64,000 nt of DNA, taken from Paenibacillus aurantius (lineage in GTDB: Bacteria; Bacillota; Bacilli; Paenibacillales; NBRC-103111). Below the pieces are notes generated by a model. It did no database searches, was not told where the DNA came from, and saw nothing but the letters and a program-made list of their open reading frames with translations. Shown in pieces: positions 15,064 through 23,898 of the stretch. How positions within the stretch are numbered: position 1 is the stretch's first letter; the number at the start of each line of letters is the position of its first letter. The translations under genes were made by a program, and so were the position numbers. The stretch spans positions 5,713,501-5,777,500 of the forward strand of contig NZ_CP130318.1 in the NCBI RefSeq assembly GCF_032268605.1. The letters are read 5' to 3'.

Positions 15064-17514
15064 TTATCGTTTAACTTTCATTTCCGTAAACGTAATGTTC
15101 GATTGACGGCTTCTCAGTCCAACCCGACCATGGAAAAAAGCCTGCTGGTCCGTGTAATCAATCACCGGTTTGGAAGAATCGTTCCAGTATACCCGAATAT
15201 GCGAACCGCTTAATTGGATGCGCAGCGGGTAGCTTGTGCCGGGCTTCGTATCAATGGATGCGCTGTCTACCGTCATTGTGTCGTAGTTCACCTTCTGAAG
15301 CTGAACTTGACCATCCGATAGGGTTACGGAATATCCCATAAAGGACTCGGTGACCTGGTGGGGAAAAACGGATTCGTTCGTCGTGCGCACCAGGACACTG
15401 CCTTCTCCGGTGAAATCCTGAGGAATTCCTACGCGAACCGAAAGCTCATAATCATCCCAGGCCGAGTTCCCGGCAAACAATCGGTCCTCTTCGCCCCCGC
15501 TGCCTTGGTACCCGCCCTCTAGGCTTCGGAACTGGCCTGACAAATCGTCCTCTCGGACCGTTAGCAGGACGTCCTGCGCTTCCAACGTCTGCGAGCGGTA
15601 CAAGCCGAGGCGGGTGAAGGAAAGCTTTCCCTTCTTCACCTTAATCTTCAGCGTGTGATAGCCGGCGGGCAGTTCGATCGTGCCTGCCTTGACATCCTGC
15701 CAGTCCGACTGCGGCGAACGTCCGATGGAATATACAAGCTTGGCGCCCTCAGACGAAATCTCGACTTGGGCATCGGTTTCCTGCGGCTTTATAGTCAGAT
15801 GCACGCCGTAGGTTCCCGCCTCGGCGACGTGAATCTTGTAATTCAGCCAATCCCCCTGATCCGGGAGCGTTGCCGAGTAGCTGCCATCGTCCTCCAGCTG
15901 CGTCGCAACCCCGTCCTCGGATCGAATTTGCCCTTGGGCTCTGCTGCCCACGGAAAATCCGCGGTCGCTGCCTTTCAAATAATGTACGGCCTCTATCGTT
16001 CCGGGAATTGTTTTATACGCTTCATAATCGCTGCTTCCGCCTGCATCGTTCGAAAATGCCGTATAGGAATAGTGCGGTTCGGCGTGCAGGGAAGCGTAAC
16101 CAATACTGCCCGGGGTCGCAAGCTTGACCGGAAGCTTAACCTTCTGCATCGAATCGAAGAAGACCCGCAGTACGGCACCGTCGTTCTCGACGCGAACGGT
16201 GTGCAGTTTGGTCATGTCGAAGGCGGAGCCAAGGTCGAGACTCGACAACGTTTTCTCCGTTCCATGGTCCCGCTGCATGACGGCCAGTTGATGAGAGGCG
16301 GGGTCGAAGCGCACGGACCAGTAACGGTCCTCGCTTTCATAAGCGAATAGGAGCTTGACCCACGCGTTCTGAACCGGTGACGGACTGGATAACCGGAAAT
16401 TATACTCTGCGGTGAAGACCTCCGCTGTTTTCGACTTGCTGACGAATGAACGGATTCCGTCGGGTCCGTCGATCCGCTCCCAATCCTTCATGGCATTCGA
16501 TTCGGTAAACCGGCTCTGGAAATCGGCTTGCTTCGGCACCGGCTGAGGGGTATTCGTCGGGCCCAGCACGTCCATACGGTCACCGTTAAAGACCAGACGA
16601 TCGAAGTCCATTTGCCGGACCGGCGGCCCTTCGGCTGATCTGCCCACAAGATTGTGATAAACCATATAGTAGGAATCGAGATCGGGTCCCAGAAATGTCG
16701 AGCTGTGTCCCAGGCCGAAGAAATCGCCTGCCGTGTGGATGAGCACGGGATTGTTGTCAGGAACCCGATATTTATCAAGCGGACCGTCATGCGACACCGC
16801 GTACTGAACCCGGTAGCCTTTGCTGAACACATGATTGCCCGTAAACGTCAAATAGTACACGTCATTCCGCTTGATTAGAGTAGAACCTTCCGTCCAGCCT
16901 CCGAGAAATGCGGCGGGCAGCGTCTTGCCCGGCTCCATCGTATAAGGATCCTTCATCGGGTGCATGGCGATCCCTTCGGTGCCCGCATGGCTGAAGTACC
17001 ATTTGCCGTCGTCGCCAATGAATACCGAACCGTCGATGCTTAGTCCCAAATTGCCGGTTTGGACCTCGAAAGGACCGGTCGGACTTTCGCTGCGCAGCAC
17101 ATAATGCCCGTTGCCTGCCGGCGAGGTATACAGGTAGAAATATCCGTTCCAGTAGACGACCTCGGGTGCATACGCGCTTGTTGTCAGAGGGGCGCTTGCG
17201 ACAAGTCCTTCGTATTTCCAATGAACCAGATCATCCGAGCTCCAGCCCTTGACACCGGAGCGGTTGTCCTTGGTGCTGCAATACAGATAATACCTGCCGT
17301 CAAACCGTAGAATATAAGGATCTCCAATTCCGTAATCCTCCCATTCCTCGGGCAACGTCAGCGGATTTTGATAAGTTGGCTCCTGATCGCTGTACAAGAT
17401 TGCCTTCTCCTCCTCATTGGTTGTCCTGGGTACGAAAACGAGTGATGCGGCCGCGGCGGCCAAAAGCAAAACACCCCAGAGCAGGCTTCGGGCGGTCCTC
17501 CTTTTTCTCCGCAT
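15064..17514 (-). CDS. Membrane-anchored multidomain GH43 enzyme
   Basis: 816 residues. A basic N-terminus and one hydrophobic helix (residues 11-28) without a lipobox suggest an extracellular enzyme held by a signal anchor. GH43 domain at about 45-325 with Asp65 (GDPY), Asp161 (SIDGSVF) and Glu209 (WTEGST). Next comes a concanavalin-like sandwich (about 335-495), a CBM6-like domain (about 508-640, IPGTIEAVHYL at its start), and a second lamin-G/DUF1080-like domain to the end. It probably starts the surface attack on arabinan- or xylan-type polysaccharide. It follows the permease gene by 5 bases, with AGGAG close to the ATG. Confidence 0.85.
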   Translation of the reverse strand: MRRKRRTARSLLWGVLLLAAAAASLVFVPRTTNEEEKAILYSDQEPTYQNPLTLPEEWEDYGIGDPYILRFDGRYYLYCSTKDNRSGVKGWSSDDLVHWKYEGLVASAPLTTSAYAPEVVYWNGYFYLYTSPAGNGHYVLRSESPTGPFEVQTGNLGLSIDGSVFIGDDGKWYFSHAGTEGIAMHPMKDPYTMEPGKTLPAAFLGGWTEGSTLIKRNDVYYLTFTGNHVFSKGYRVQYAVSHDGPLDKYRVPDNNPVLIHTAGDFFGLGHSSTFLGPDLDSYYMVYHNLVGRSAEGPPVRQMDFDRLVFNGDRMDVLGPTNTPQPVPKQADFQSRFTESNAMKDWERIDGPDGIRSFVSKSKTAEVFTAEYNFRLSSPSPVQNAWVKLLFAYESEDRYWSVRFDPASHQLAVMQRDHGTEKTLSSLDLGSAFDMTKLHTVRVENDGAVLRVFFDSMQKVKLPVKLATPGSIGYASLHAEPHYSYTAFSNDAGGSSDYEAYKTIPGTIEAVHYLKGSDRGFSVGSRAQGQIRSEDGVATQLEDDGSYSATLPDQGDWLNYKIHVAEAGTYGVHLTIKPQETDAQVEISSEGAKLVYSIGRSPQSDWQDVKAGTIELPAGYHTLKIKVKKGKLSFTRLGLYRSQTLEAQDVLLTVREDDLSGQFRSLEGGYQGSGGEEDRLFAGNSAWDDYELSVRVGIPQDFTGEGSVLVRTTNESVFPHQVTESFMGYSVTLSDGQVQLQKVNYDTMTVDSASIDTKPGTSYPLRIQLSGSHIRVYWNDSSKPVIDYTDQQAFFHGRVGLRSRQSNITFTEMKVKR

Positions 17515-17519
17515 GTCTC

Positions 17520-18365
17520 CTAGCCCTTAAGACCACTGATGGCAAGCGATTCGACGAAGTACTTCTGGCAGAAAAAGAAGACAAGGATGACCGGAATCAT
17601 GGCAATGAAGGAGGCCGCCATAATCAAGGGATAATTCGAGCTGCTGATATACATGGACTGCAAGGAAGCGATCAATACTTGGATCGTTTGCTTCTCGGGC
17701 GTATGTAAATAGATCAACGGGCCGAGGAAGTCGTTCCAGACGCCCATGAAGCCTAATGCGGCCTGGGCGGCAATGGCCGGTTTGGCGATCGGAAGGGCAA
17801 TCGTAGCGAATGTCCGGAAGAAGCCGCTGCCATCCAATTTTGCCGCCTCAATCAGCTCGCTGGGAATGGCGCCCTGCATGAATTGCCTCAGAAAGAAAAT
17901 AACGACGATATTGCCGAACAACCCCGGAACGATCAGCGGCAGCAGCGTATCGACCCAATTTATACGGGAAAATACGATGAATTGCGGGATCATAATGACC
18001 GAGTACGGGATCATCATCGTCCCCATCAGGCAAAGAAAAATCGTTTCTTTGAACGGAAAGTCGATTTTTGCGAATGCATAAGCGGCCATGGACGATACGA
18101 AGAGTCCGATACTCAATACGAATACGGCGATAATCGCGCTGTTCAGAAACCCCTGCAGGAGCGGCGCAGCACTCCAGACTTCTCTATAATTGTCAAACGT
18201 GGCCGGATCCGGAATCCACTTCGGCGGAAGATCGAACACGTTCTGTTGGTTCTTTAGCGAGGTCGAGATCGTCCAGAAAAATGGCGCCAGTGTAATGATC
18301 GAACCTACTATAAGAAACAGGAGCGTGAAGCCCGTCGTCAGATTGCGCTTTAAACCCATATACAC
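17520..18365 (-). CDS. Carbohydrate ABC transporter permease, MalG/AraQ type
   Basis: 281 residues with six hydrophobic segments. The ATPase-contact EAA loop reads EAAKLDGSGFFRTFATIALPIAKPAI at about 183-208. This is the CUT1 subfamily, which takes up oligosaccharides. It lies 33 bases after its partner permease. No ATPase gene is in the cluster, so it likely uses a shared MsmX-type ATPase. Confidence 0.92.
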   Translation of the reverse strand: MYMGLKRNLTTGFTLLFLIVGSIITLAPFFWTISTSLKNQQNVFDLPPKWIPDPATFDNYREVWSAAPLLQGFLNSAIIAVFVLSIGLFVSSMAAYAFAKIDFPFKETIFLCLMGTMMIPYSVIMIPQFIVFSRINWVDTLLPLIVPGLFGNIVVIFFLRQFMQGAIPSELIEAAKLDGSGFFRTFATIALPIAKPAIAAQAALGFMGVWNDFLGPLIYLHTPEKQTIQVLIASLQSMYISSSNYPLIMAASFIAMIPVILVFFFCQKYFVESLAISGLKG

Positions 18366-18398
18366 TCCTCCAATGTCTTTGCTTGCCTTATCATCCGA

Positions 18399-19292
18399 TC
18401 AATCGTTGTAGGCCCATCTCTTGGACAAGCGGAATTGAATCATAGTGAGAATCAATATAATTACGCCAAGCATCCAGGCCTCGGCGCTCGCGTATCCCAT
18501 GTCGAAATATTCGAACGCATGCTGGAAAATATTAAATACGACGGTGGCGGCGCTGTATTCCGGACCTCCGTCCGGTACCATTACGTAAACTTGGCTGAAA
18601 GCCTGGAAGGTGCCGATAACGCCCATAACCACGACGAAGAAGTGAATATTGGACAACAGCGGAACGGTAATGCGCGTAAACTTCTGAAAGGCATTGGCCC
18701 CGTCTACTTCAGCCGCCTCGTAATAAGTCGACGAAATCGACTGCAGACCGGCCAGATACAGCACCATGTTCCCTCCGACGCCTCCCCATAATCCCATCAG
18801 AATCAAGGAAGGCTTCACCCAATGAGGATCGCCGAGCCAGTTCGGGCCTTTGATATGAAACCAATCCCACAGAAACTGGTTTACGAGGCCGAAGTCATAG
18901 TTCAGCATCCACATCCACAGAAGAGAAACCGCGACAACGGGGGAAATCACCGGGATGTAAAAGATCGTCCGAAAGATGGAGACCCCTCTGACTTTCTGAT
19001 TCATGAGCATCGCAAGCAGCAGAGAAATAAACATTCCGAGCGGAATATGAATGAGCATGAAGAAGGTATTGAATAAACCTTTGTGTACCTTTTCGTCTTT
19101 CCAGAGGTTGACATAATTCGTGAAACCGACAAATTTCGGGGAAGTCACCATATCCCACTTCGTAAAGCTTAAAATCCCTGAAGCTATCAAAGGCAGCAAT
19201 CCGAACAAGAGAAAGCCAAGAACCGGAATGGCCACAAAGCCATACGCCCACCCTATTTCCTTTCGCCTGTAGCTGATCATTTTGTTTTTCAA
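18399..19292 (-). CDS. Carbohydrate ABC transporter permease, MalF/AraP type
   Basis: 297 residues with six hydrophobic segments and a cytoplasmic basic N-terminus. EAA loop: EAAEVDGANAFQKFTRITVPLL at about 192-213. It pairs with the downstream permease to form the membrane channel of a CUT1 importer, fed by the lipoprotein encoded just upstream. The order binding protein, MalF-type, MalG-type matches araNPQ of Bacillus. Confidence 0.92.
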   Translation of the reverse strand: MKNKMISYRRKEIGWAYGFVAIPVLGFLLFGLLPLIASGILSFTKWDMVTSPKFVGFTNYVNLWKDEKVHKGLFNTFFMLIHIPLGMFISLLLAMLMNQKVRGVSIFRTIFYIPVISPVVAVSLLWMWMLNYDFGLVNQFLWDWFHIKGPNWLGDPHWVKPSLILMGLWGGVGGNMVLYLAGLQSISSTYYEAAEVDGANAFQKFTRITVPLLSNIHFFVVVMGVIGTFQAFSQVYVMVPDGGPEYSAATVVFNIFQHAFEYFDMGYASAEAWMLGVIILILTMIQFRLSKRWAYND

Positions 19293-19362
19293 CGTGCTCT
19301 TCCTTCCTAGATGAGATAGAAGGTGAAGGGATTCGCCACCTTCACCTTCTATCGCCAGTCCT

Positions 19363-20733
19363 TTATTTATTCCCTTTATCGTAGAGCTCCTGCAGTTTAG
19401 GCGCGATTTCCTTCAGCCAAGCGGCTGCCGTTTCCTTGCCTGTCCACACTTTGCTGGCGTCTTGATTGAAAGTATCCAGCCATTGCGTGTCTTTCGAACC
19501 GAATTCGACGGTCGGATGGCCGTAATTCTCGATAATATCCAAGAACACTTGCTTGTGCTCCGGCGCTTTTCCATTCTGCAGAAAATCGTTCTTGGCCATG
19601 TCGATCAGGTTCGGTACGGCTTGACCCATTTCCATGTTCTGCTTCTGGCCGTCTTTGTCGAGAGAAAGGAAAGCAGCCAGGTTGAACGCTTCTTGAGGAT
19701 GCTTGGATTTGCTGGATATCGCGAAGCCCATCGATCCGAGCCAGGTCGCCGTCTTGCCCGTCGTCGGGCTGGACGGCCATGCGGCAAGATCCCATCCATA
19801 CGGGAGTTTCCAGAAAGCTGGCTGATCCCAAGGACCCATAGGGAACATACCGATTTTCCCTGCGACAAAACGGGCATAGTTGTTCATCGCTTTTGCGTCC
19901 TCTGGCGAAGGCGTAACATGGTGTTTCAGCCCCAAATCGGCGACGAATTGCATGGCATTCGCAAACTCAGGCGTATCCACTTTGATTTTACCTGTTGAAT
20001 AATCGACGTAATCGCCGCCGTTCGCCCAAACGGCGCCTTCCAGCGGGAAGTTGGCCGCGCCGTAGATATCCGTCTTCCCGTCTCCGTTCGTGTCCTGCGT
20101 CAGTTTCTTGGCCGTATTCAGAAAATCGTCCCACGTCCATTTTCCTGCTTCAGAGGGCGGATATGGAACGTTCGCTTTATCGAACAGATCTTTATTATAG
20201 GCAAGCGCCCACGGGCCTACGTCTTTCGGCAGCCCGTACAGGTCGCCCTTACCGAGGCTTTTGCCGTCATAGCGGTAACGGTCGGTCGCTTGCTTCCATA
20301 CGTTGTCCGGTTTGAACAGGTCGGTTTTGTTCAGATATTGCTGAATGTTCAAAATCGTGCCGGACTCCGCATACCGGTAGAAAGCCGGTCCAGAGACATA
20401 GAACACGTCCGGCGATTTGCCCGCTGCCGTCAGTGTCGTCAGTTTCTGATCATATTCAGCCGGAGGGACACTCGTATAATTGACTTTTATGTTCGGATAT
20501 TTTGTTTCGAAAGACTGGATAAGCTCGGTAAAGATCTTCTTCTCATTCGGATCGCCATGGCCCATGAAGGAAAGCTCGACTTTCTCGGCCGGAGCGTTCG
20601 AAGCCGTGTTATCCGCATTCTTTGTCCCCGTATTGTTTGCCGGTGAATTGCCGTTAGAGCCCGCGCTGTTCGAGGAACAGCCTGTAAGCGCCACCAAAAA
20701 TGCGGCTCCTAATGCGAAATGCTTGACTTTCAC
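19363..20733 (-). CDS. Extracellular sugar-binding lipoprotein of an ABC importer
   Basis: 456 residues. Signal peptide with lipobox LTGC; the modified Cys is residue 19, followed by a Ser/Asn/Gly-rich tether. The rest is a type 1 solute-binding protein of the CUT1 class (FMGHGDPNEKKIFTELIQSF, SVPPAEYDQKLTTLTAAGKSPDVFYVSG). First gene of the transport-hydrolase operon, downstream of a leader with a CcpA-like site and an AGTATA operator. Likely ligand: arabino- or xylo-oligosaccharides, inferred from the glycosidases. Confidence 0.92.
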   Translation of the reverse strand: MKVKHFALGAAFLVALTGCSSNSAGSNGNSPANNTGTKNADNTASNAPAEKVELSFMGHGDPNEKKIFTELIQSFETKYPNIKVNYTSVPPAEYDQKLTTLTAAGKSPDVFYVSGPAFYRYAESGTILNIQQYLNKTDLFKPDNVWKQATDRYRYDGKSLGKGDLYGLPKDVGPWALAYNKDLFDKANVPYPPSEAGKWTWDDFLNTAKKLTQDTNGDGKTDIYGAANFPLEGAVWANGGDYVDYSTGKIKVDTPEFANAMQFVADLGLKHHVTPSPEDAKAMNNYARFVAGKIGMFPMGPWDQPAFWKLPYGWDLAAWPSSPTTGKTATWLGSMGFAISSKSKHPQEAFNLAAFLSLDKDGQKQNMEMGQAVPNLIDMAKNDFLQNGKAPEHKQVFLDIIENYGHPTVEFGSKDTQWLDTFNQDASKVWTGKETAAAWLKEIAPKLQELYDKGNK

Positions 20734-20787
20734 TTAACATCAACCTCCCTGTTTTTCTCTTCCGAAGGTACATCGTGTAAACGATGT

Positions 20788-20801
20788 TGTAACCGCTTTA
20801 C
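20788..20801 (-). promoter_or_regulatory. Candidate catabolite-responsive element (cre)
   Basis: TGTAACCGCTTTAC on the plus strand matches 12 of 14 positions of the consensus TGWAANCGNTNWCA. It lies 55 bases before the binding-protein ATG, inside the leader, a usual place for CcpA roadblock repression of sugar operons. Confidence 0.5.
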
Positions 20802-20847
20802 TAAAATCAGTATACGTTTATTCAATATATTTTTATATAATAAATTT

Positions 20848-20862
20848 AGTATATATTATACT
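20848..20862 (-). promoter_or_regulatory. Candidate operator/-10 of the transport-glycosidase operon
   Basis: Inverted repeat AGTATA-N3-TATACT on the minus strand, containing a TATAAT hexamer that could be the -10. The same AGTATAAT core recurs before the regulator gene (21956-21979), pointing to one regulator for both. No good -35 is seen for either, as often at regulated promoters. Confidence 0.5.
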
Positions 20863-21935
20863 TACTTTTTTAATCTAATGGGAATCGTAGTCCTTTGCGG
20901 GTTATAAACGCCTTCAAGCTGTTCAAGTAAATGAGACACGGATTGCTCGCACATCGATTTTTCGTCCTGCTCCACATAGCAGACTCCCGCGCATTCCGGA
21001 TCGTCGAAGCCAAACAGCATGAAGTCACCCGGTATCGATTTCCCCAGTCCCTTCAGGGCTTGAAAAGCGAAATTGCTTAGCTCAGCGTTCATGGCGAAGG
21101 CCGCCGTGATTTCAGGTCTCGCGGCGAAAAAATCGTAAAGCAGATTGCTGCAATTGCGGTCGTGTACTTCCGCCATGTTGATAATACACCACGAATTTTT
21201 GTGAATCGGGAGTTTTTGGTTATAAAAAGCTTTCTCAAACCCGCTTACCCGGTCCTCTGTAACGGTATTTGTAATTTCGGGGGAAATCAAGGCGATATGC
21301 TCATGCCCCTGATCCAGCATGTAGGTGACAGCTTCGAACGTCCCGGAAATATTGTCGGAGCTGACGCTGTAGGTGCGGATTTCTTTGAGATAGCGATCAA
21401 TGAGAACCAGAGGGAATTTGTTCAACGAAAGCCGCAAAATATCTTCGTTATAAGTTTCTTCTTCTGTTGGGAAGATGATGATCCCCTTGGCTCCTATGCC
21501 GATTAACGATTCGATCGCTTCGCTCTCGGTGAGCTGCGATTCCCTGGAGATCCGCAGAATGATTTGATAGCCGTTCTGTACGGCATATTGTTCGATATAA
21601 TTCACAATCTTTTGTTCGACCTTGGTGTTAAGGGTTGGGACGATCAGTCCGATAATTCCTTTGTTCTGTCTACCATCCAGTTGGGAACCCTGCGAGCTCG
21701 TGAGATGGGTGTTCAACACGTCTTTGTTGACAAACGTCCCCTTTCCCTGATGCCGGACCAATATCCCTTCATCCGCCAAGCCTACCAGAGCATTTTTGCT
21801 CGTAATCTGGCTGACATGGTATTGCTCCGCCAATTCTTTCTCGGATGAGATACGGTCGCCGGGCCTTAATTTCCCTTCCCGAATGCGTTCCTTAATGTCC
21901 TCTTGAATTTGTTTGTATAAAGGATTGGTTTTCAA
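20862..21935 (-). CDS. AraR-like GntR/LacI-type transcriptional regulator
   Basis: 357 residues. N-terminal GntR winged helix (about 1-70: LYKQIQEDIKERIREGKLRPGDRIS, then SEKELAEQYHVSQITSKNALVGLADEG and HQGKGTFV). A LacI/periplasmic-binding-like effector domain follows (IIGLIVPTLN onward, with FPLVLIDRYL and FMLFGFDDPECA). This chimera is typical of AraR, the L-arabinose-responsive repressor. It is encoded upstream on the same strand as the transporter operon, with matching AGTATA operators before both. Likely inducer: arabinose or a related pentose, inferred. TGAGGTGGAG ribosome site supports the ATG at 21935. Confidence 0.85.
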   Translation of the reverse strand: MKTNPLYKQIQEDIKERIREGKLRPGDRISSEKELAEQYHVSQITSKNALVGLADEGILVRHQGKGTFVNKDVLNTHLTSSQGSQLDGRQNKGIIGLIVPTLNTKVEQKIVNYIEQYAVQNGYQIILRISRESQLTESEAIESLIGIGAKGIIIFPTEEETYNEDILRLSLNKFPLVLIDRYLKEIRTYSVSSDNISGTFEAVTYMLDQGHEHIALISPEITNTVTEDRVSGFEKAFYNQKLPIHKNSWCIINMAEVHDRNCSNLLYDFFAARPEITAAFAMNAELSNFAFQALKGLGKSIPGDFMLFGFDDPECAGVCYVEQDEKSMCEQSVSHLLEQLEGVYNPQRTTIPIRLKK

Positions 21936-21955
21936 GTATGCTCCACCTCAAGTTT

Positions 21956-21979
21956 ATATACTCATTATACTCAGTATAT
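21956..21979 (-). promoter_or_regulatory. Candidate autoregulatory operator of the AraR-like gene
   Basis: ATATACT (21956-21962) and AGTATAT (21973-21979) form an inverted repeat around a TATAAT -10 (21964-21969, minus). The half sites flank the -10, so binding would block transcription start. Confidence 0.5.
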
Positions 21980-21991
21980 TAAATTAATGGT

Positions 21992-22322
21992 TTAGCCTTG
22001 TCCAGTGGTCATAGCCATCGTACATTCAAAGGCAAGGAGGGGACTCAACTGCATAAATTGGATGACGGGCGCAGCCCATACCCGCTCGGCAGAAACGGAG
22101 CGGGCTTGACACTTGATCCGGTCCGGCTCGAATACGGAATGGCTGTCGTACGGGGAATTCCCCGTGATTTCATGGAGGATCGTATCGCTGGAAGACTCTA
22201 AAGCCGGCAGGTCAAGCTTGACCGTTACTTCCTTCATTCCGTTCATGCGGGAAGCATATGCCGGAGATTCCGGTTGGCGTACAGCTTCATCACTTCATAG
22301 GTCGGCGTACCATATTCCGTGA
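21992..22322 (-). pseudogene. Degraded C-terminal fragment of a GH51-type alpha-L-arabinofuranosidase
   Basis: On the minus strand one frame reads TEYGTPTYEVMKLYANRNLRHM before a stop near 22247; the next frame continues with MKEVTVKLDLPALES, then LHEITGNSPYDSHSVFEPDRIK. These are the order and style of the last two segments of GH51 enzymes (PTYxVxKLY, then the Ig-like end with the NSFExPDxV motif), but the region between is deleted and shifted. No start or ribosome site remains. I infer the scar of a lost arabinofuranosidase gene next to the regulator. Confidence 0.55.
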
Positions 22323-22350
22323 GGGGTCGTCCGCTTCACCCGGCTTCTGT

Positions 22351-22378
22351 CACCCATCCAATTTGGATGGGTTTTTTT
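22351..22378 (+). terminator. Plus-strand intrinsic terminator
   Basis: CACCCATCC, loop AATTT, GGATGGG, then T7. No intact plus-strand gene precedes it; it may be a leftover of the rearranged region. Confidence 0.65.
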
Positions 22379-22385
22379 GCGCACA

Positions 22386-22428
22386 AAAAAAAGCGATAAA
22401 GAAATCAATCTTTCTTAATCGCTTTTTT
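22386..22428. terminator. Bidirectional A/T-flanked terminator
   Basis: AAAAAAGCGATAAAGAAA pairs with TTTCTTAATCGCTTTTTT, giving T-runs on both strands. It lies downstream of ssrA on the minus strand and can insulate the GH51 remnant region. Confidence 0.7.
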
Positions 22429-22455
22429 GGTTAACACCAGATCGTTACTGCAAAT

Positions 22456-22512
22456 CCACCAAAACAAACAGGACCTTGATCTCTTGCGATCAAGGTCCTG
22501 ATGGTTTGGTGG
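22456..22512 (-). terminator. Large hairpin ending ssrA; includes 42-base repeat copy 2
   Basis: The 3' CCACCA of ssrA opens an inverted repeat of about 25 pairs: CCACCAAACCATCAGGACC and TTGATC pair with GATCAAGGTCC and TGTTTGTTTTGGTGG around a 6-base loop. The distal 42 bases (22456-22497) are repeated exactly at 9899-9940. Confidence 0.75.
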
Positions 22513-22869
22513 AGGCGAGGGGAGTTGAACCCCTGTCCGAAAATAACGCCACATAAGCTTCTACGGGTGTAGTTACAGCTTTGATGTCACCCTGGAATCG
22601 CCCTGTAACCGGCTATTCGTCGGGTCAGCCTGATTGTCTTCTTCAGCACACCCCAGGCGGAGATGTGACAGCGTATCCCACTAAGGTTGAGCCCCTATCC
22701 CGCCACATGGGCGATGGAGGGTAGAAGCACGAGAGCTGTTATTAGGCAGCTACTGCGTAGGTTTGTTGTTGTTTGCCGTTTAATAGGCTTTAGCGTTGAT
22801 GAAGTGGACGCGTCCCCACTACCCGCTACTCATGCTCGAACTATCCCCGTCGAATCCATAAACGCCCCC
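22507..22869 (-). ncRNA. ssrA: Transfer-messenger RNA (tmRNA)
   Basis: 363 bases from GGGGGCGTTTATGG to the encoded CCA. The tRNA-like ends pair, and the T-arm GGGGTTCAACTCCCC is intact. The tag frame reads G-K-Q-Q-Q-T-Y-A-V-A-A-stop after the first Ala carried by tmRNA itself, i.e. AGKQQQTYAVAA; the AVAA end is a ClpXP-type degron. It rescues stalled ribosomes together with SmpB, encoded next upstream. A TATACT -10 at about 22932-22937 (minus) precedes a leader that RNase P would remove. Confidence 0.96.
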
Positions 22870-23072
22870 ATGGTAAAGGGATGCAAGGATTAAGATAAGA
22901 CATCGAGCCTTAAGTAGTTCCGGCCTCATCAGCCGTACTTCTAGTATAGCATAAATCTAAAGAAAATGCTCGTTTCCCGAGCAGGAAAACCCCACAAAAC
23001 TGTAACCAATCCAGGATAAGCTTGGCTACCCGCTGCGCCCGAACAAGATCAAGGTATCGGCCATCCGCTCTT

Positions 23073-23552
23073 CTAACGAGCGACCTTCTGCTTCTCCCGC
23101 AGCGCCCGCTGGATGTCGCGGTTCGCATCGCGCTTTGCCTGAGTCTCGCGCTTGTCGTAGTTCTTCTTACCGCGGCCCAGTCCCAGCAGCAGCTTGGCGT
23201 ATCCGTTACGCACGTAAATCTTTAACGGCACTAACGTGTAGCCCTCCGCCTTGGAAGCGCCGAACAGCTTCGCGATCTGAACCTTATGCAGCAGCAGCTT
23301 ACGCGCTCGCGTAGGGTCCTCGGGGTTAAACCGGTTGCCTTGCTCAAACGGACTGACATGCATGTTATGAAGGAAGACCTCGCCGTTGCGGATCGTAGCA
23401 AAACTGTCGTTCAGGTTGGCCTTGCCGGACCGGATCGACTTGATCTCCGTTCCCGTCAGCACCATGCCGCACTCGTACGTCTCTTCGATGAAATAATCGT
23501 GGGATGCTTTCTTGTTCTGGGCCAGCACCCGGTCGTTGTTCTTCTTGGCCAT
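23073..23552 (-). CDS. smpB: SsrA-binding protein SmpB
   Basis: 159 residues from the ATG at 23552 (GAGAGAGGTGG upstream; a longer frame to 23597 has no ribosome site). Family landmarks: [27 protein letters not shown], then [14 protein letters not shown], the [12 protein letters not shown] loop, and a basic tail [12 protein letters not shown]. It places tmRNA in the stalled ribosome. Followed by ssrA and preceded by rnr, the standard Firmicute trans-translation group. Confidence 0.97.
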   Translation of the reverse strand: MAKKNNDRVLAQNKKASHDYFIEETYECGMVLTGTEIKSIRSGKANLNDSFATIRNGEVFLHNMHVSPFEQGNRFNPEDPTRARKLLLHKVQIAKLFGASKAEGYTLVPLKIYVRNGYAKLLLGLGRGKKNYDKRETQAKRDANRDIQRALREKQKVAR

Positions 23553-23645
23553 GCCGACCACCTCTCTCTCAACGTCCCTAGGTGAATAGTTTATCAAAAA
23601 TACCGGGCAAAAGAAAGAGAACCCCCTGGGCCAGTTTGATTATAA

Positions 23646-23685
23646 AAAAGGAGGCCTGCCGCAATTTGCGGTCAGGCCTCCTCTT
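23646..23685 (-). terminator. Intrinsic terminator of rnr
   Basis: Minus strand: AGGAGGCCTGACCGC, loop, GCGGCAGGCCTCCT, then TTTTTT. Strong GC stem. The 215 bases between it and the rnr stop hold nothing recognisable. Confidence 0.9.
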
Positions 23686-23898
23686 GTTAAACCGCGGCAT
23701 TCGAGGCCGTCCGGCGGATCCTCGGCCCTTCCCGGTTGCGCCATTAGCAGTAGCCTAAATGGACCTTCAGCCCGAAGCCGCTGGTCGTTATCGCCCACCC
23801 CATGCCTCGCGGGCCAATCGGCACGCCGCAGCTCGCTGCCCAGCAGCGCACGGGGCCGAACGGCCCGAAACCGCACCATCACGCAACCAGCCCGCGCG

